Assembly: GCF_002723455.1 (NCBI RefSeq)
Contig: NZ_PDUS01000005.1
Coordinates: 186,001 to 250,000 of the forward strand
Origin: Pseudoalteromonas sp. 3D05
GTDB taxonomy: Bacteria > Pseudomonadota > Gammaproteobacteria > Enterobacterales > Alteromonadaceae
Reading direction: 5' to 3'
Length of the DNA stretch: 64,000 nucleotides
This document shows positions 45,144-55,261 of this stretch, in pieces. Both the position numbers and the translations under genes were made by a program. Position 1 is the stretch's first letter, and every line of letters starts with the position of its first letter. A model generated the notes under the pieces. The model did no database searches. It saw only the letters and a program-made list of their open reading frames with translations, and had not been told where the DNA came from.

Positions 45144-45986
45144 ATGAGTCAAAAAATCGTGATTACTGCAAGTATGAATAAAGCAGCGGCAGAAACGCTA
45201 CCGTCCGTCACTTATCAATGGCATTGGCGGCGTATTGCCACAGCCATGCTGTTTGTTTGCGTTCTTTTGGTGGTGCTTGTTTATAGCCTTATGGGTTCAG
45301 TGAATGCTGAACAAAATGACTTATCTACAGACAATATGCGCCAAACGAGCCCACAACTTAAAGTTGAAGAAGCTGAGCCTGTGATCGTAGAGCAATCATC
45401 TACAACACTTGCATCGGATGACGACGTAATAGAAGTCAGTGAGCCTCCCATTGTAAGTACCTCAGATACTGATTTACCGCCAATGCAAGGGGTAAATATT
45501 GTAAAAGATGAGCCATCGGTGTTGTCGGAGCCACAGATTGAATCGCAAGAAATTGCCGAGCCTAGTGCTGATACCCAATTACCAAGCAGCAACCAAGAAA
45601 GCTTTGCGGAAACAGCGCATATAGCAAGTGTTGCAATTGGGGCCAAAATAGATACAGACAAAGTGAGTCGAGCTGTACTTACTCGCAAGGTCGTTGAGCG
45701 TGAGCCAGTTAATGTTTTTAAAGCGGACATTCGATTAACTGAGTTTACCGATACATTGACTTTCTTTAGTGAACTTAAAAATTTACAAGGCCAAAGTATC
45801 AGGCATATTTGGCGTTATGATGATCAAGTTATGGCGAGTATTGAATTGAAAGTGACAACACCACGTTATCGTACCTACTCAAATAAACATATTTTACCTG
45901 AGCAAATTGGATATTGGCGCGTTGACGTGGTTGACGAGCAAGAACATTTATTAGCGCAAAAAGAGTTTCGTATTTTAGCTGATTAG
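45144..45986 (+). CDS. DUF2914-domain membrane protein
   Basis: 280 residues. A single membrane anchor at about 30-50 (IATAMLFVCVLLVVLVYSLMG) is followed by an acidic, Pro/Ser/Glu-rich linker (about 55-160) and a C-terminal DUF2914 domain (about 180-280: RAVLTRKVVEREPVN, FFSELKNLQGQSIRHIWRYDDQVMASIEL, YSNKHILPEQIGYWRVDVVD). The domain faces the periplasm; function is unknown. It lies between the esterase and hemC. Confidence 0.9.
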   Translation: MSQKIVITASMNKAAAETLPSVTYQWHWRRIATAMLFVCVLLVVLVYSLMGSVNAEQNDLSTDNMRQTSPQLKVEEAEPVIVEQSSTTLASDDDVIEVSEPPIVSTSDTDLPPMQGVNIVKDEPSVLSEPQIESQEIAEPSADTQLPSSNQESFAETAHIASVAIGAKIDTDKVSRAVLTRKVVEREPVNVFKADIRLTEFTDTLTFFSELKNLQGQSIRHIWRYDDQVMASIELKVTTPRYRTYSNKHILPEQIGYWRVDVVDEQEHLLAQKEFRILAD

Positions 45987-46024
45987 GCCTTACGTTTGAT
46001 TAGCAAAAACAATTGGATTTATTC

Positions 46025-46975
46025 ATGACAAATGAAGTAACTGAAAAAAAACATATTATTCGTATCGCCACTCGTAAAAGTGCATTAGCACTGTGGCAAG
46101 CTGAGTTTGTAAAAGCACAACTTGAGCATTTTCACAATGACTTAACCGTTGAGCTTGTGCCTATGTCGACTCAAGGTGACATAATTTTAGATACACCATT
46201 GGCTAAGATTGGTGGTAAAGGCTTGTTTGTTAAAGAGCTAGAGCAAGCGATGCTAGATGGCCGTGCAGATATTGCTGTGCATTCAATGAAAGACGTACCT
46301 GTTGATTTTCCTGAAGGCTTAGTGCTGCATACGATTTGTGAGCGTGAAGACCCTCGCGATGCGTTTGTCTCTAATTTGTATGCCAATATTGATGAACTTC
46401 CACAAGGCGCTGTTGTGGGTACATCAAGTTTACGTCGTCAATGTCAAATTCGTGCACGTCGCCCTGATTTAGATATTAAAGACTTACGCGGTAACGTTAA
46501 TACTCGCTTGGCAAAGCTAGATGACGGCCAATATGATGCCATAATCTTAGCTGCAGCAGGCTTAATTCGCCTTGAAATGCATGACCGAATTAAAGCATTT
46601 ATAGAGCCTGAAATATCATTGCCTGCTAATGGGCAAGGCGCTGTAGGTATTGAATGCCGAGATGACGATGACGTAACGAAAGCTTTACTTGCGCCGCTTG
46701 AGCATAATGAAACACGCATTCGTGTAAATGCAGAGCGTGCTATGAACCGCCGCTTGGAAGGGGGATGCCAAGTTCCTATTGGTGCCTATGCACTTGTTGA
46801 TGGTGAAAAGGTTCACCTTCGTGGTCTCGTGGGGGCCGTGGATGGCAGTGAGATTTTACGCGCTGATATTAGCGGCCAAGCCGTGGATGCGCAGATGCTA
46901 GGTACTCAATTAGCTGAGCAGTTGCTTAGTATGGGTGCTGATAAAATTTTAGCTGAAGTATACCGAGACGCATAA
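46025..46975 (+). CDS. hemC: Hydroxymethylbilane synthase (porphobilinogen deaminase)
   Basis: 316 residues from ATG 46025. [20 protein letters not shown], the substrate-binding [13 protein letters not shown] and [19 protein letters not shown], and the dipyrromethane cofactor Cys in [13 protein letters not shown]. It joins four porphobilinogens into hydroxymethylbilane. The next gene starts on the base after its stop. Confidence 0.97.
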   Translation: MTNEVTEKKHIIRIATRKSALALWQAEFVKAQLEHFHNDLTVELVPMSTQGDIILDTPLAKIGGKGLFVKELEQAMLDGRADIAVHSMKDVPVDFPEGLVLHTICEREDPRDAFVSNLYANIDELPQGAVVGTSSLRRQCQIRARRPDLDIKDLRGNVNTRLAKLDDGQYDAIILAAAGLIRLEMHDRIKAFIEPEISLPANGQGAVGIECRDDDDVTKALLAPLEHNETRIRVNAERAMNRRLEGGCQVPIGAYALVDGEKVHLRGLVGAVDGSEILRADISGQAVDAQMLGTQLAEQLLSMGADKILAEVYRDA

Positions 46976-48808
46976 ATGTCACATATCCTGATAACTCGAC
47001 CACAAGGAAAAGGTATTGACCTTGCCAATCAACTTGAGCAAGCGGGTTATCAGGCGACTTTGTTTCCTGTTTTATCAATTGACTACCTTGAGCCAAATAG
47101 TGCGCAATTAACGCCGTTGTTAAATGCGGATAAAATTATTTTTATTTCTCAAGATGCAGTCAATGCATTACTGGCACTCAAACCTGATATTAATACCAAA
47201 GCACAGTTTTACGCAGTGGGTGAGCAAACAGCCGATGCCATTTGGCAAGCGTTTGGAGTGCGCGCTGCGGTGCCTAAAACTCATGATTCTGAGGGCTTAT
47301 TAGCGCTTAGTTCATTGCAACAAGTTGCACAGCAAAATATCGTATTAGTGAAAGGTAAAAAAGGTCGGCCAACTATTGCAAATGCTCTCAAAGAACGAGA
47401 TGCCTTTTTAAATAGCTTAGTGGTTTATCAACGTCAGCCTGTTAAAGGTGCACAGAGTGACTGGCTAGACCACTGGCAAAGTATTGATGTTGAAGGTATA
47501 GTTATTACAAGTAATGCGGCTGTTGATGCAATTTTTCATCAACTATCGTCAGCACAACTACAATGGTTAGAACACTGCCAGTTTTATGTTGCCAGTAAAC
47601 GAATTGGTGAATATTTAAAGCAACATTTAAGTTCGGCAAACATACACATTGCTGCAGGCGCAAGCGATAGCGCGATGTTTACCTGCATCAGCCAAGGTAA
47701 AACTATGAGTGAAAATGCAAAGCCATCGGCCTCTGTTGAGGTGAAGCCAGCTGTTAAAGCGGCTCAAAAGTCAGCCTCTACTTCTGCTGAAAAACAAGAA
47801 CCTGCCATGAATCAAAATAATAAAAGAAGTATTAGTAAAACGGGGGGTTTAGCGTTACTGATCTCCTTAATTGTCGCCTCTGGTGTGGGGTATCAGTTTT
47901 ATCAGAAACTAAATACTAGTCAGCAAGAGAATGCAATTATTGAGCAGTTAAAGTCAAATAACGAGATCTTAAACGTTGAACTAGTGGCTGTAAAAAGTGC
48001 GCAACAAACATTGCAGCAAGCACTGTTTAACAGTGAAAACAAAGTGGCTGCGGCGCTTGAAAAAAATACAGCACAAACTCAACAGCAGTTAGAAACTGCT
48101 TTACAGCGTGCAGAGCAACAGGCATATAGCCTGAATCCTCAAGAAGTTACTAGCTTGCAGCGAATGGCTGAGTTTAAGCTGTGGGCTGAGAAAGATTATC
48201 AAGGGGCAGCTGCAGTGTTGTCTCGGTTAGATTCTTTGCTTGCGGAGCATCCAGGTACTGGTGCTATTCGCCAAGCTATTCATCAAGATTTACAAGCCCT
48301 TAGTAGTGTGCAAAGGGTACCTGTTGAAGCAATTTACTTAAAGTTGCACGGTCTTGTTGAGCAAGTTGAGAATCTGGAATTCAATGCGGTTTCTTTACCT
48401 CAAGAGGTGGTAAAAGAAGATCAACATGCATTGAGTGAAAATGTGAGCGATTGGCAGCAGAACTTAGCCAACTCATGGCATCAGTTTAAAGATAATTTTA
48501 TTAAAATTCGTCAGCGTGAGGGGATGGCCATTGAGCCATTACTAACCGAACAAGAGCGCCATTTAATTCAGCAGCGTTTAAACTTGTATTTAACACAAGC
48601 ACAAGATGCAGTTTTAACTAAGCAAGCAAGTGTTTATTTTACTGCACTTAGCCAAGCAAATGACTTAGTTAACGCGTACTTCAAGCTTGATCAGCCCCTA
48701 ACAAAAAGTACCGTTAAGGCACTGGATGAGCTTAGTAAAGAAAGTTTGCAATTTAAACACGATATTGCATTAACAAGCACCGAGCAGGTCAAGGAGTGGG
48801 CAAAATGA
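46976..48808 (+). CDS. hemD: Fused uroporphyrinogen-III synthase HemD and HemX
   Basis: 610 residues. N-terminal HemD domain (about 1-235): ILITRPQGKGIDLANQLEQAGYQATLFPVLSI, KIIFISQDAVNAL, VITSNAAVDAIF, which closes hydroxymethylbilane to uroporphyrinogen III. From about 244 comes HemX: an Ala/Lys/Ser linker, one membrane helix (about 292-310), a Gln-rich coiled coil and a helical periplasmic domain (LWAEKDYQGAAAVLSRLD). In E. coli these are separate genes. An internal ATG at 47705 has AAGG seven bases upstream and matches where a free hemX would begin. Overlaps hemY by four bases. Confidence 0.93.
   Translation: MSHILITRPQGKGIDLANQLEQAGYQATLFPVLSIDYLEPNSAQLTPLLNADKIIFISQDAVNALLALKPDINTKAQFYAVGEQTADAIWQAFGVRAAVPKTHDSEGLLALSSLQQVAQQNIVLVKGKKGRPTIANALKERDAFLNSLVVYQRQPVKGAQSDWLDHWQSIDVEGIVITSNAAVDAIFHQLSSAQLQWLEHCQFYVASKRIGEYLKQHLSSANIHIAAGASDSAMFTCISQGKTMSENAKPSASVEVKPAVKAAQKSASTSAEKQEPAMNQNNKRSISKTGGLALLISLIVASGVGYQFYQKLNTSQQENAIIEQLKSNNEILNVELVAVKSAQQTLQQALFNSENKVAAALEKNTAQTQQQLETALQRAEQQAYSLNPQEVTSLQRMAEFKLWAEKDYQGAAAVLSRLDSLLAEHPGTGAIRQAIHQDLQALSSVQRVPVEAIYLKLHGLVEQVENLEFNAVSLPQEVVKEDQHALSENVSDWQQNLANSWHQFKDNFIKIRQREGMAIEPLLTEQERHLIQQRLNLYLTQAQDAVLTKQASVYFTALSQANDLVNAYFKLDQPLTKSTVKALDELSKESLQFKHDIALTSTEQVKEWAK
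47694..47707 (+). promoter_or_regulatory. Possible internal ribosome site and start for HemX
   Basis: AAGG at 47694-47697 and ATG at 47705 inside the hemD-hemX fused frame, exactly at the domain junction (Met244, MSENAKPSAS). This may be a relic of separate genes or may still give free HemX. Confidence 0.45.
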
Positions 48809-49908
48809 TCCGCTTAATATTGGTTATTTTAGCCATTGCTATATTGCTTGCTGTATCACCTATGCTAATTGGTGAAGTAGGTTACGTGTTAATTTCATTT
48901 AACCAAACAACGATTGAAGGCTCTATCGTTGCGTTTTGTGCCACCTTTATTGTCATCGCATTAGGGTTATATTTAGCCTATAAGCTGATTCGCTATGTTT
49001 GGTCATTATACAGTCGTACTCGTCATCGTTTTTTCGCGCGAAGCGAAGAACGCAAACAAGCGGCTATTGAACAAGGTGTATGGTGTTTAGTTAATGGTGA
49101 TTACGAGCAGCTAGAGCTTGCGCTAGACAATAATAGCGTCACCGAATCTTGGCAGGATGTACGCTACGCCATGTTAGCCAAGGCCGCTTTACAAGAGAGT
49201 AACGCAGGCAAAGCTATTTCTTATTTAGATAAAATTAGTCCAGCCAATCAGCTTAAAGCAGCTAAATTATGGCTTGCCAGTGGCGACAGTAGTACTGTTA
49301 CCGGTGAATTAAAAGAGTTAGCGGAGTCAAAGAAAGCCAGTGCATTAGAGCTTAAATTGTATGCTGAAGTGTTAGTTCAGCAACAAAAATGGTCTGTTCT
49401 TGAACAATTTATGCCTCGTTTATTGAGTAAAAAAGCACTCACAGAGACTCAGTGGCAGGTATTGTTTAGTGCTTATTTTAGTGCCCAATCAGAGATGGTT
49501 GATAAATATCAATCGCTTAGTAAAAGTTTGAAAGTGAAAGCGCACTTTGCCTATTTGTCAGCTATGGCAAGAGCGGGCCGTTTAAGTGAAATTGAACTAA
49601 TATTATTAAAAATGCTGAAAAAGTCAGATGATCAGTATCAGTTGGCACAAATACTTAAAGTATCAGCACCAGGAGATGCCTTAAAGTTGCAAGCTAATTT
49701 GCAAGATGCATTGAAAAAAGATCCCGATAATCAACAGTTGCTGTTGGCATTAGCATGTTTAGCAAATGCGCACGGTGAGTATGATTTAGCTGCTCGAGTG
49801 TTTGATAAGGCGCTGGCCCCTGATAACCAGAAAGATTATTTAATACAAGCTCAACTCAGCTATAGTAAAAGTGCACAGCCTCAAAAGGCGCTTGATCTAT
49901 ACTTGTAA
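48805..49908 (+). CDS. hemY: HemY-like heme-operon protein
   Basis: 367 residues from ATG 48805. Two N-terminal membrane helices (about 3-22 and 40-60) precede a helical TPR-like domain (SRTRHRFFARSEERKQAAIEQG, LDKISPANQLKAAKLWLASG, KDPDNQQLLLALACLANAHGEYDLAARVFDKAL). HemY of the heme operon is not the Bacillus protoporphyrinogen oxidase of the same name; its exact role, perhaps guiding late heme intermediates, is unsettled. The start codon overlaps the hemDX stop. Confidence 0.92.
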   Translation: MIRLILVILAIAILLAVSPMLIGEVGYVLISFNQTTIEGSIVAFCATFIVIALGLYLAYKLIRYVWSLYSRTRHRFFARSEERKQAAIEQGVWCLVNGDYEQLELALDNNSVTESWQDVRYAMLAKAALQESNAGKAISYLDKISPANQLKAAKLWLASGDSSTVTGELKELAESKKASALELKLYAEVLVQQQKWSVLEQFMPRLLSKKALTETQWQVLFSAYFSAQSEMVDKYQSLSKSLKVKAHFAYLSAMARAGRLSEIELILLKMLKKSDDQYQLAQILKVSAPGDALKLQANLQDALKKDPDNQQLLLALACLANAHGEYDLAARVFDKALAPDNQKDYLIQAQLSYSKSAQPQKALDLYL

Positions 49909-49936
49909 CGTATCAATGGCAAAGGAGCGCCAGATT

Positions 49937-52621
49937 TTGAAGAACACATTTGTTTTAACCTTCAGTCTGGCTGCGGCTTACTTTTGTACCGGTTACCTCA
50001 GTAATTTTTTACTAGCCATTGATGGCTATGCTGTTGCTTCTTGGCCTCCCTCAGGTATTGCCTTAGCCGGTCTGTTATTGTTTGGTTATCGAGCAGCTTT
50101 GGGTGTATTTATTGGGGCGATATTGACCAATTTAATTCATCTTAATAGTGTTTCAGATATTCTCCAATGGCATGTTTTCTTACAAGCTATCAGTGTCTCT
50201 TTTGCTGCACTGTTACAAGCCTTAGTTGGGCGTTATTTTATTGTAAAAGTAATCCAAGCCCCGTTAGATTTATCATCGTTAAAACGCAGTGTTCAAAGCT
50301 TAATTGTCGCTGGGCCTGTTAGTTGTGTAATTGCAGCTGCAATTGGCACAAGTTTACTGATGATTAACCAGGTTATTCCTGCACATGCCGCCTTAAATAA
50401 TTTTATAACTTGGTGGATTGGTGACAGTATTGGGGTATTAATATTTACACCTCTCTTACTTGCTGCTTTTAACTATGAAAGAGCGCGCCATCGATTACAA
50501 GTGATAGTGCCTGCGATTATCATATATGCTGTGATCAGCGTGAGTTTTTATGCCGCTGCCAGTTTAAAAAAAGACAAAGATATTCAAAAGGAAGAAGCCA
50601 AACTTGCTGAGGTGCAATCAGAAATTAACTACAAAATAAATGAAATTACTGGGCACTTAACTTTGTTATCAACGTTCTTTGCAAGTAGTAATGAAGTTGG
50701 TCCAGTCGAGTTTGAGCGCTTTACATCTAAGTTGCTAGAATTTAATAAGGAAATTCTCGCGTTTAAATGGGTTCAGTTAGTTGAAATTAATCAGGTTGAA
50801 CAATTTGAAAAAACACTAGCAACCATCTCTCCTGCGGCTTTTATAAAAGAAAAGTCCCCTCAAATGTTTTGGCAAAAAGCGCTTACACGACCGACTTATT
50901 ACCCCGTCCATTATGTTCAACCATTACATAATAATGAAGAGCTAATTGGGTTTGATATGGGATCGGATGAAACTAGAAGAGACGCGCTATTAATGTCAAA
51001 AGCATTAAATGAGCTTGTCATAACTAAACCAGTTCAGCATTCTCATTACGGGAATGTCGTTTTATTCTTTATACCTGTTTTTGGTGACCTAGATACGTTA
51101 AGTGATTACACAGGGCATGTTGTAGGTGTGGTCAGCTTAACTGAATTTGTTGGCCGATTACAATTTGACCATTATGAACAAGTGAGTGCGAACTTTTATG
51201 ATGTGACTGATAGTAAAAAGAACATCATTTATGAAGACTCAGCAAATAAATTAAATATACTAAAAGAGTATCAACTGTTAATAGGTAAGCGCCTATGGCA
51301 GGTTGAGCTAGTGGCACCTAAGAACCAATCCTCATGGTTACCTTATTGGTTGGCGCAAATACTTGGGATGTTATTTGTGTGGTTGCTAATTACCTTTTTG
51401 ATCTCGGTAACGGGCACTAATATCCATGTTAGAGAACAAGTAGCTAGACAGACCCGTATACTGCGAGAAGAAAAGCAAAAAGCTGATGAAGCAAGCCAAA
51501 TAAAAAGTCAATTTTTAGCGAATATGAGCCATGAAGTCCGAACGCCAATTAATGGCATTAAGGGATTGCATTACTTGGCGTTGCAGCAAGATAACTGGGA
51601 ACAAGCGAGACATTATATTGAGCAAGCGGATGGCGCGTTAAATGTACTATTACGAGTGTTAAATGATGTATTAGATTTCTCAAAAATGGAAGCGGGTAAG
51701 CTTGATTTAATGCAGGAGCCAATTTCCATCAACCAACTAATCGATGAAATATTCAACCTAGTTCAATTTGATGCCGGAGTTAAGTCCTTGGCTGTTAATT
51801 TACAGCTGGATAAAGATGCCGAATTAACGCTAAACACCGATCCTATTCGCTTGAAACAAGTATTACTAAATTTATTAAATAATGCGATTAAGTTTACTGC
51901 TTCTGGCACGATTACCATTAAAGTCTGGCAGCAAGCACAGAATACTTTTTTTAGCGTCAAAGATACTGGGATCGGAATTAGCCCAAGTGCTCAGCAGCAG
52001 TTATTTCAACCATTCGCACAAGCAGATAGCTCGACATCGCGAAAGTTTGGTGGCACAGGCCTTGGATTAAGTATCTGTAAAAAGTTAGTTGAGATGATGG
52101 GTGGCGAGATTTCACTGCATAGCGAGGAAGGTCGCGGTGCGAAATTTACATTCTCATTGCCGAACAACTCCCCTTTACCAAAAGCTGAGAATTTTCAGCC
52201 GATATATAATAATCTTGATGTTGGTAGCCTATCGTTTGCTGATACGAGAGTATTATTGGTTGAAGATAATCCTTTAAACCAGCATGTTGCATCCGCAATC
52301 CTTAAAACGAAAGGGTGCGAAATTGACATTGCAAATGATGGTTATGAAGCTATTGAAAAAGTGACACTGAGTAAATACGACTTAGTACTTATGGATATTC
52401 AAATGCCAAATATGGATGGGCTAGAGGCTACTCAAGTTATTCGCAACGAGTTAGGCATGACTGAGTTGCCTATTATTGGTTTATCAGCAAATGCGCATGA
52501 TGAAGACATTAATAAAGCGTTGAATATGGGAATGGATGGGTATTTAACGAAACCAATAGAAGCGGACAAGTTGTTTAAAACGATTTGGCACTATATACCC
52601 AAACCACCTCAAGATGCATAA
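49937..52621 (+). CDS. Hybrid sensor histidine kinase (MASE1-CHASE-HisKA-HATPase-REC)
   Basis: About 894 residues. Start uncertain: TTG 49937 has AAGGAG nine bases upstream, whereas ATG 49916 has no ribosome site. MASE1 membrane sensor (FVLTFSLAAAYF, ASWPPSGIALAGLLLFGYRAALGVFIGAILTNL), then a CHASE domain (about 220-430), a second membrane helix, HisKA (MSHEVRTPINGIKGL), HATPase (NLLNNAIKFT, DTGIGI, GGTGLGLSIC) and receiver (VLLVEDNPLNQ, MDIQMPNMDG, KPI). No Hpt. It lies under 30 bases after hemY, so it may share the heme transcript. Confidence 0.9.
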   Translation: MKNTFVLTFSLAAAYFCTGYLSNFLLAIDGYAVASWPPSGIALAGLLLFGYRAALGVFIGAILTNLIHLNSVSDILQWHVFLQAISVSFAALLQALVGRYFIVKVIQAPLDLSSLKRSVQSLIVAGPVSCVIAAAIGTSLLMINQVIPAHAALNNFITWWIGDSIGVLIFTPLLLAAFNYERARHRLQVIVPAIIIYAVISVSFYAAASLKKDKDIQKEEAKLAEVQSEINYKINEITGHLTLLSTFFASSNEVGPVEFERFTSKLLEFNKEILAFKWVQLVEINQVEQFEKTLATISPAAFIKEKSPQMFWQKALTRPTYYPVHYVQPLHNNEELIGFDMGSDETRRDALLMSKALNELVITKPVQHSHYGNVVLFFIPVFGDLDTLSDYTGHVVGVVSLTEFVGRLQFDHYEQVSANFYDVTDSKKNIIYEDSANKLNILKEYQLLIGKRLWQVELVAPKNQSSWLPYWLAQILGMLFVWLLITFLISVTGTNIHVREQVARQTRILREEKQKADEASQIKSQFLANMSHEVRTPINGIKGLHYLALQQDNWEQARHYIEQADGALNVLLRVLNDVLDFSKMEAGKLDLMQEPISINQLIDEIFNLVQFDAGVKSLAVNLQLDKDAELTLNTDPIRLKQVLLNLLNNAIKFTASGTITIKVWQQAQNTFFSVKDTGIGISPSAQQQLFQPFAQADSSTSRKFGGTGLGLSICKKLVEMMGGEISLHSEEGRGAKFTFSLPNNSPLPKAENFQPIYNNLDVGSLSFADTRVLLVEDNPLNQHVASAILKTKGCEIDIANDGYEAIEKVTLSKYDLVLMDIQMPNMDGLEATQVIRNELGMTELPIIGLSANAHDEDINKALNMGMDGYLTKPIEADKLFKTIWHYIPKPPQDA

Positions 52622-52713
52622 TTCAGCGTTTCACAGGGGCTTAATATCAATGCCTTGCCTAAATCGCTTTTAATTCCAACTAAAACTGCCACCTTGAGGT
52701 GGTTTGGGTATAT
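52593..52713. repeat. Exact 21-bp inverted repeat spanning a gene end
   Basis: Bases 52593-52613, coding the last residues of the hybrid kinase, are the exact reverse complement of 52693-52713 in the gap before add. The loop is 79 bases. Arm 2 also contains a small self-pair CCACCT-TG-AGGTGG at 52689-52702. It could act as a transcript-end structure; no T run follows. Confidence 0.8.
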
Positions 52714-52824
52714 TACTCCCAGTGATGACAAATGACCTCTCTATTAGAAACAGAGTCAGCTAAACTTGAATTACCGATGTAAATGCGTATGATCCGCGCA
52801 AATTCAATAGACTGAGCACTAATT

Positions 52825-53826
52825 ATGATAAATAAAAATCTTCCGTTGCTAGATATTCATCGCCATCTTGATGGCAATGTACGTGCGCAAACAATTTTAG
52901 AACTAGGGCGTCAGTTCAATATTGAATTACCTGCAGACAATATTGATGCGTTGACCCCACATGTTCAAGTGATCGATCCTGAACCAAACCTCATGGCTTT
53001 TTTACAAAAGCTTGACTGGGGAGTCACCGTGTTGGGCGATTACGATGCGTGTCGTCGTATCGCTATTGAAAATATTGAAGATGCTCAGGCTCAAGGCTTA
53101 GATTATGTAGAATTGCGCTTTAGTCCATATTACATGGCACAGAGTCAAGGCTTGCACCCTCAAGGTGTCGTAGAGGCTGTTGTAGATGGCATTAAAAGCG
53201 CCACCCAAACCAGTACTGTTAAAGCAAACCTTCTCGGAATTATGTCGCGTACTTATGGCACAAAAATTTGTCAGCAAGAACTTGATGCCTTATTGGCGTT
53301 TAAGAATGATTTAGTTGCTGTTGATTTAGCTGGTGATGAAATAGGTTTTCCGGGTGAGTTGTTTGTAGAGCATTTTAAACAAGTATCAAATGCGTATTTA
53401 GCTGCAACAATTCATGCTGGTGAAGCGCTTGGTGCCGAGAGTATTTGGCAAGCGATTAATCAGTTGGGTGCAAATCGAATAGGCCATGGTGTTAAAGCAA
53501 TTGAAGATCCTAAGTTAATGGATTACTTGCGTGATAACCGTATTGGTATTGAGTCATGCTTAACCAGTAATATCCAAACAAGTACCGTTGCTAGCTTGGA
53601 TATACACCCATTAAAACGCTTTTTAGATCATGGTATTTTGGCAAGCATTAATACAGATGATCCTGCAGTTGAGGGCATTGAAATCGAGCACGAATACAGT
53701 GTTGCAGCACCTGCAGCCGGTTTGACGCAAGCTGATATGGAAAAAGCCCAAGCAAACGCGTTACAAATCGCTTATTTAAGTGATGCTGACAGGCAGCAGC
53801 TAAAACAAGCTGCCGCTGCACGTTAA
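52825..53826 (+). CDS. add: Adenosine deaminase
   Basis: 333 residues, collinear with E. coli Add. The metal site is in [39 protein letters not shown] and [17 protein letters not shown] and [11 protein letters not shown] are also present. It deaminates adenosine and deoxyadenosine to inosine forms in purine salvage. It stands alone with no strong ribosome site seen before the ATG. Confidence 0.95.
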   Translation: MINKNLPLLDIHRHLDGNVRAQTILELGRQFNIELPADNIDALTPHVQVIDPEPNLMAFLQKLDWGVTVLGDYDACRRIAIENIEDAQAQGLDYVELRFSPYYMAQSQGLHPQGVVEAVVDGIKSATQTSTVKANLLGIMSRTYGTKICQQELDALLAFKNDLVAVDLAGDEIGFPGELFVEHFKQVSNAYLAATIHAGEALGAESIWQAINQLGANRIGHGVKAIEDPKLMDYLRDNRIGIESCLTSNIQTSTVASLDIHPLKRFLDHGILASINTDDPAVEGIEIEHEYSVAAPAAGLTQADMEKAQANALQIAYLSDADRQQLKQAAAAR

Positions 53827-53840
53827 TTAACAGCGGCTAG

Positions 53841-53864
53841 TAGGCGCGCTTTATTGCGTGCCTA
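53841..53864. terminator. Inverted repeat between add and CBS gene
   Basis: TAGGCGCGC (53841-53849), loop TTTATT, GCGTGCCTA (53856-53864), one G-T wobble. It overlaps the stop codon of the CBS gene. No long T run; probable shared terminator. Confidence 0.6.
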
Positions 53865-54272
53865 ATGTTCTTGGCAGCTAATATAATTATCATAGAGTGC
53901 TTTTAATATATCACTTCGGCCAATCATACCAATAACTGTGGTCCCATCTATAACAGGGTAGTTTTTTGGTTTACCAGGCTGCATTTGCTCTGCAAGCTCA
54001 ATGATATTCATGTCGCCACTGACGGTGACAACATCAGTGCGCATTAACTGAGATACTTTAACTACACCATCACAAAAGTAGCTGTTTTGCATAAGTGGTT
54101 TTAATAGCTCCTGCTCAGAAATAAAGCCTACTAAACATTTATTGTCATCAAACACGGGGGCGCCTAGTAATTTAAACTTTTGCAGCTCAGAAATGGCGGT
54201 AGTCATTTCAGTAGTCGGGGTGATGTGTGGCAACTTATGTTGCATAAAATCTCTTACTTTTGTATTTAGCAT
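53862..54272 (-). CDS. CBS-domain pair protein
   Basis: 136 residues from ATG 54272, which has GGGAGAG upstream; the TTG at 54287 lies inside that ribosome site. Two CBS domains: VRDFMQHKLPHITPTTEMTTAISELQKFKLLGAPVFDD and LMRTDVVTVSGDMNIIELAEQM...YPVIDGTTVIGMIGRSDIL. Stand-alone CBS pairs bind adenine nucleotides and modulate partner proteins; the partner here is unknown. Confidence 0.9.
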   Translation of the reverse strand: MLNTKVRDFMQHKLPHITPTTEMTTAISELQKFKLLGAPVFDDNKCLVGFISEQELLKPLMQNSYFCDGVVKVSQLMRTDVVTVSGDMNIIELAEQMQPGKPKNYPVIDGTTVIGMIGRSDILKALYDNYISCQEH

Positions 54273-54437
54273 TTGGGTCTCTCCCAATTATTAAGTTACA
54301 TAAAGTATGGTTAAGGAATGGGGTTTTGTGAAATTGTTTATGCTGATTAGTGTGATAGGTTTAAACAATCAACTGTCGATTTTCACAGTGTTACTTTGAT
54401 ATTGGTAAGCTGTTATGACGTTGCTGGTGTGTAAGTA

Positions 54438-54461
54438 TAAAAGCACCATGCGGTGCTTTTA
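54438..54461 (-). terminator. Rho-independent terminator of fre
   Basis: TAAAAGCACC, loop of four, GGTGCTTTTA: a perfect ten-pair stem 14 bases after the fre stop, with a T-rich tail on the minus strand. Confidence 0.88.
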
Positions 54462-54474
54462 CGGTGTGCAATGA

Positions 54475-55188
54475 CTACTTGATAAACGCAAATGCGTCGG
54501 CATACATGTTTTCGCGAATTGCACCGTGGGCAATAAAGTCATCACGTACGATACCTATCATATCAAAGCGACCAGCCATATAAATATCGTATGGTGCAAG
54601 CGAGGTGATATCTGCCATCACTGCTTTGTGCACAAATCCTGTGTGGCCGTTCCAGCTATCGCTAGGGTTTTCAACAACAGGAATAAACTTAAAGTTCTCT
54701 CGGCTATCAGCCCATGCTTGCATTTCTGTGTGGGCGTATAAAGCAGACTCTTCACGCACACCCCAGTAAAACAGCACAGGGCGCTCACAGCCGATTTCAC
54801 TTAAATGATCAGCCATTGATTTAACGTAAGAAAAACCTGTGCCACCGGCAAGTAATATTATTGGGCGTTCACATTGTAGGCGTAGTTGTGAAACACCTAA
54901 GCCAGTTTCAATGGTGACTGTTGTATTGCTTTTATGTGCATCACGAAGGTGTTCAAGTGTTTGCATTGCATATGAGTCTGCGGCTGACGCACCTATATGT
55001 AGCTCTAGCTCATCACTTTGTGAAGGGCGGCTAGCAATTGAAAACGCACGTTTATCTTTTTCACCTAAAACGACTTGCAAGTATTGGCCAGCTTCAAAAG
55101 TAACGCTTTCAACTGGCTTTAAAACTACTTTGTTAACAAATTCAGTTAATGGGCTGATAGTAATAACTTCAGCGTGTAATGTTTGCAT
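54475..55188 (-). CDS. fre: NAD(P)H-flavin reductase
   Basis: 237 residues. The FAD/flavin-binding domain has the RAFSIASRPS motif; the NAD-binding domain has ILLAGGTGFSYVKSM, FYWGVREESALYAH and DIYMAGRFDMI. It reduces free flavins with NAD(P)H and is known to feed UbiD-like and other flavin-dependent enzymes. It follows ubiD on the same strand as in E. coli, with a gap of about 70 bases. Confidence 0.93.
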   Translation of the reverse strand: MQTLHAEVITISPLTEFVNKVVLKPVESVTFEAGQYLQVVLGEKDKRAFSIASRPSQSDELELHIGASAADSYAMQTLEHLRDAHKSNTTVTIETGLGVSQLRLQCERPIILLAGGTGFSYVKSMADHLSEIGCERPVLFYWGVREESALYAHTEMQAWADSRENFKFIPVVENPSDSWNGHTGFVHKAVMADITSLAPYDIYMAGRFDMIGIVRDDFIAHGAIRENMYADAFAFIK

Positions 55189-55261
55189 GTTTTACCTTAA
55201 ATTAGCGGATATGCACTTTATTTGAGCAATAGTAGCATATCCGCACAGTGAGTTTACAGAG

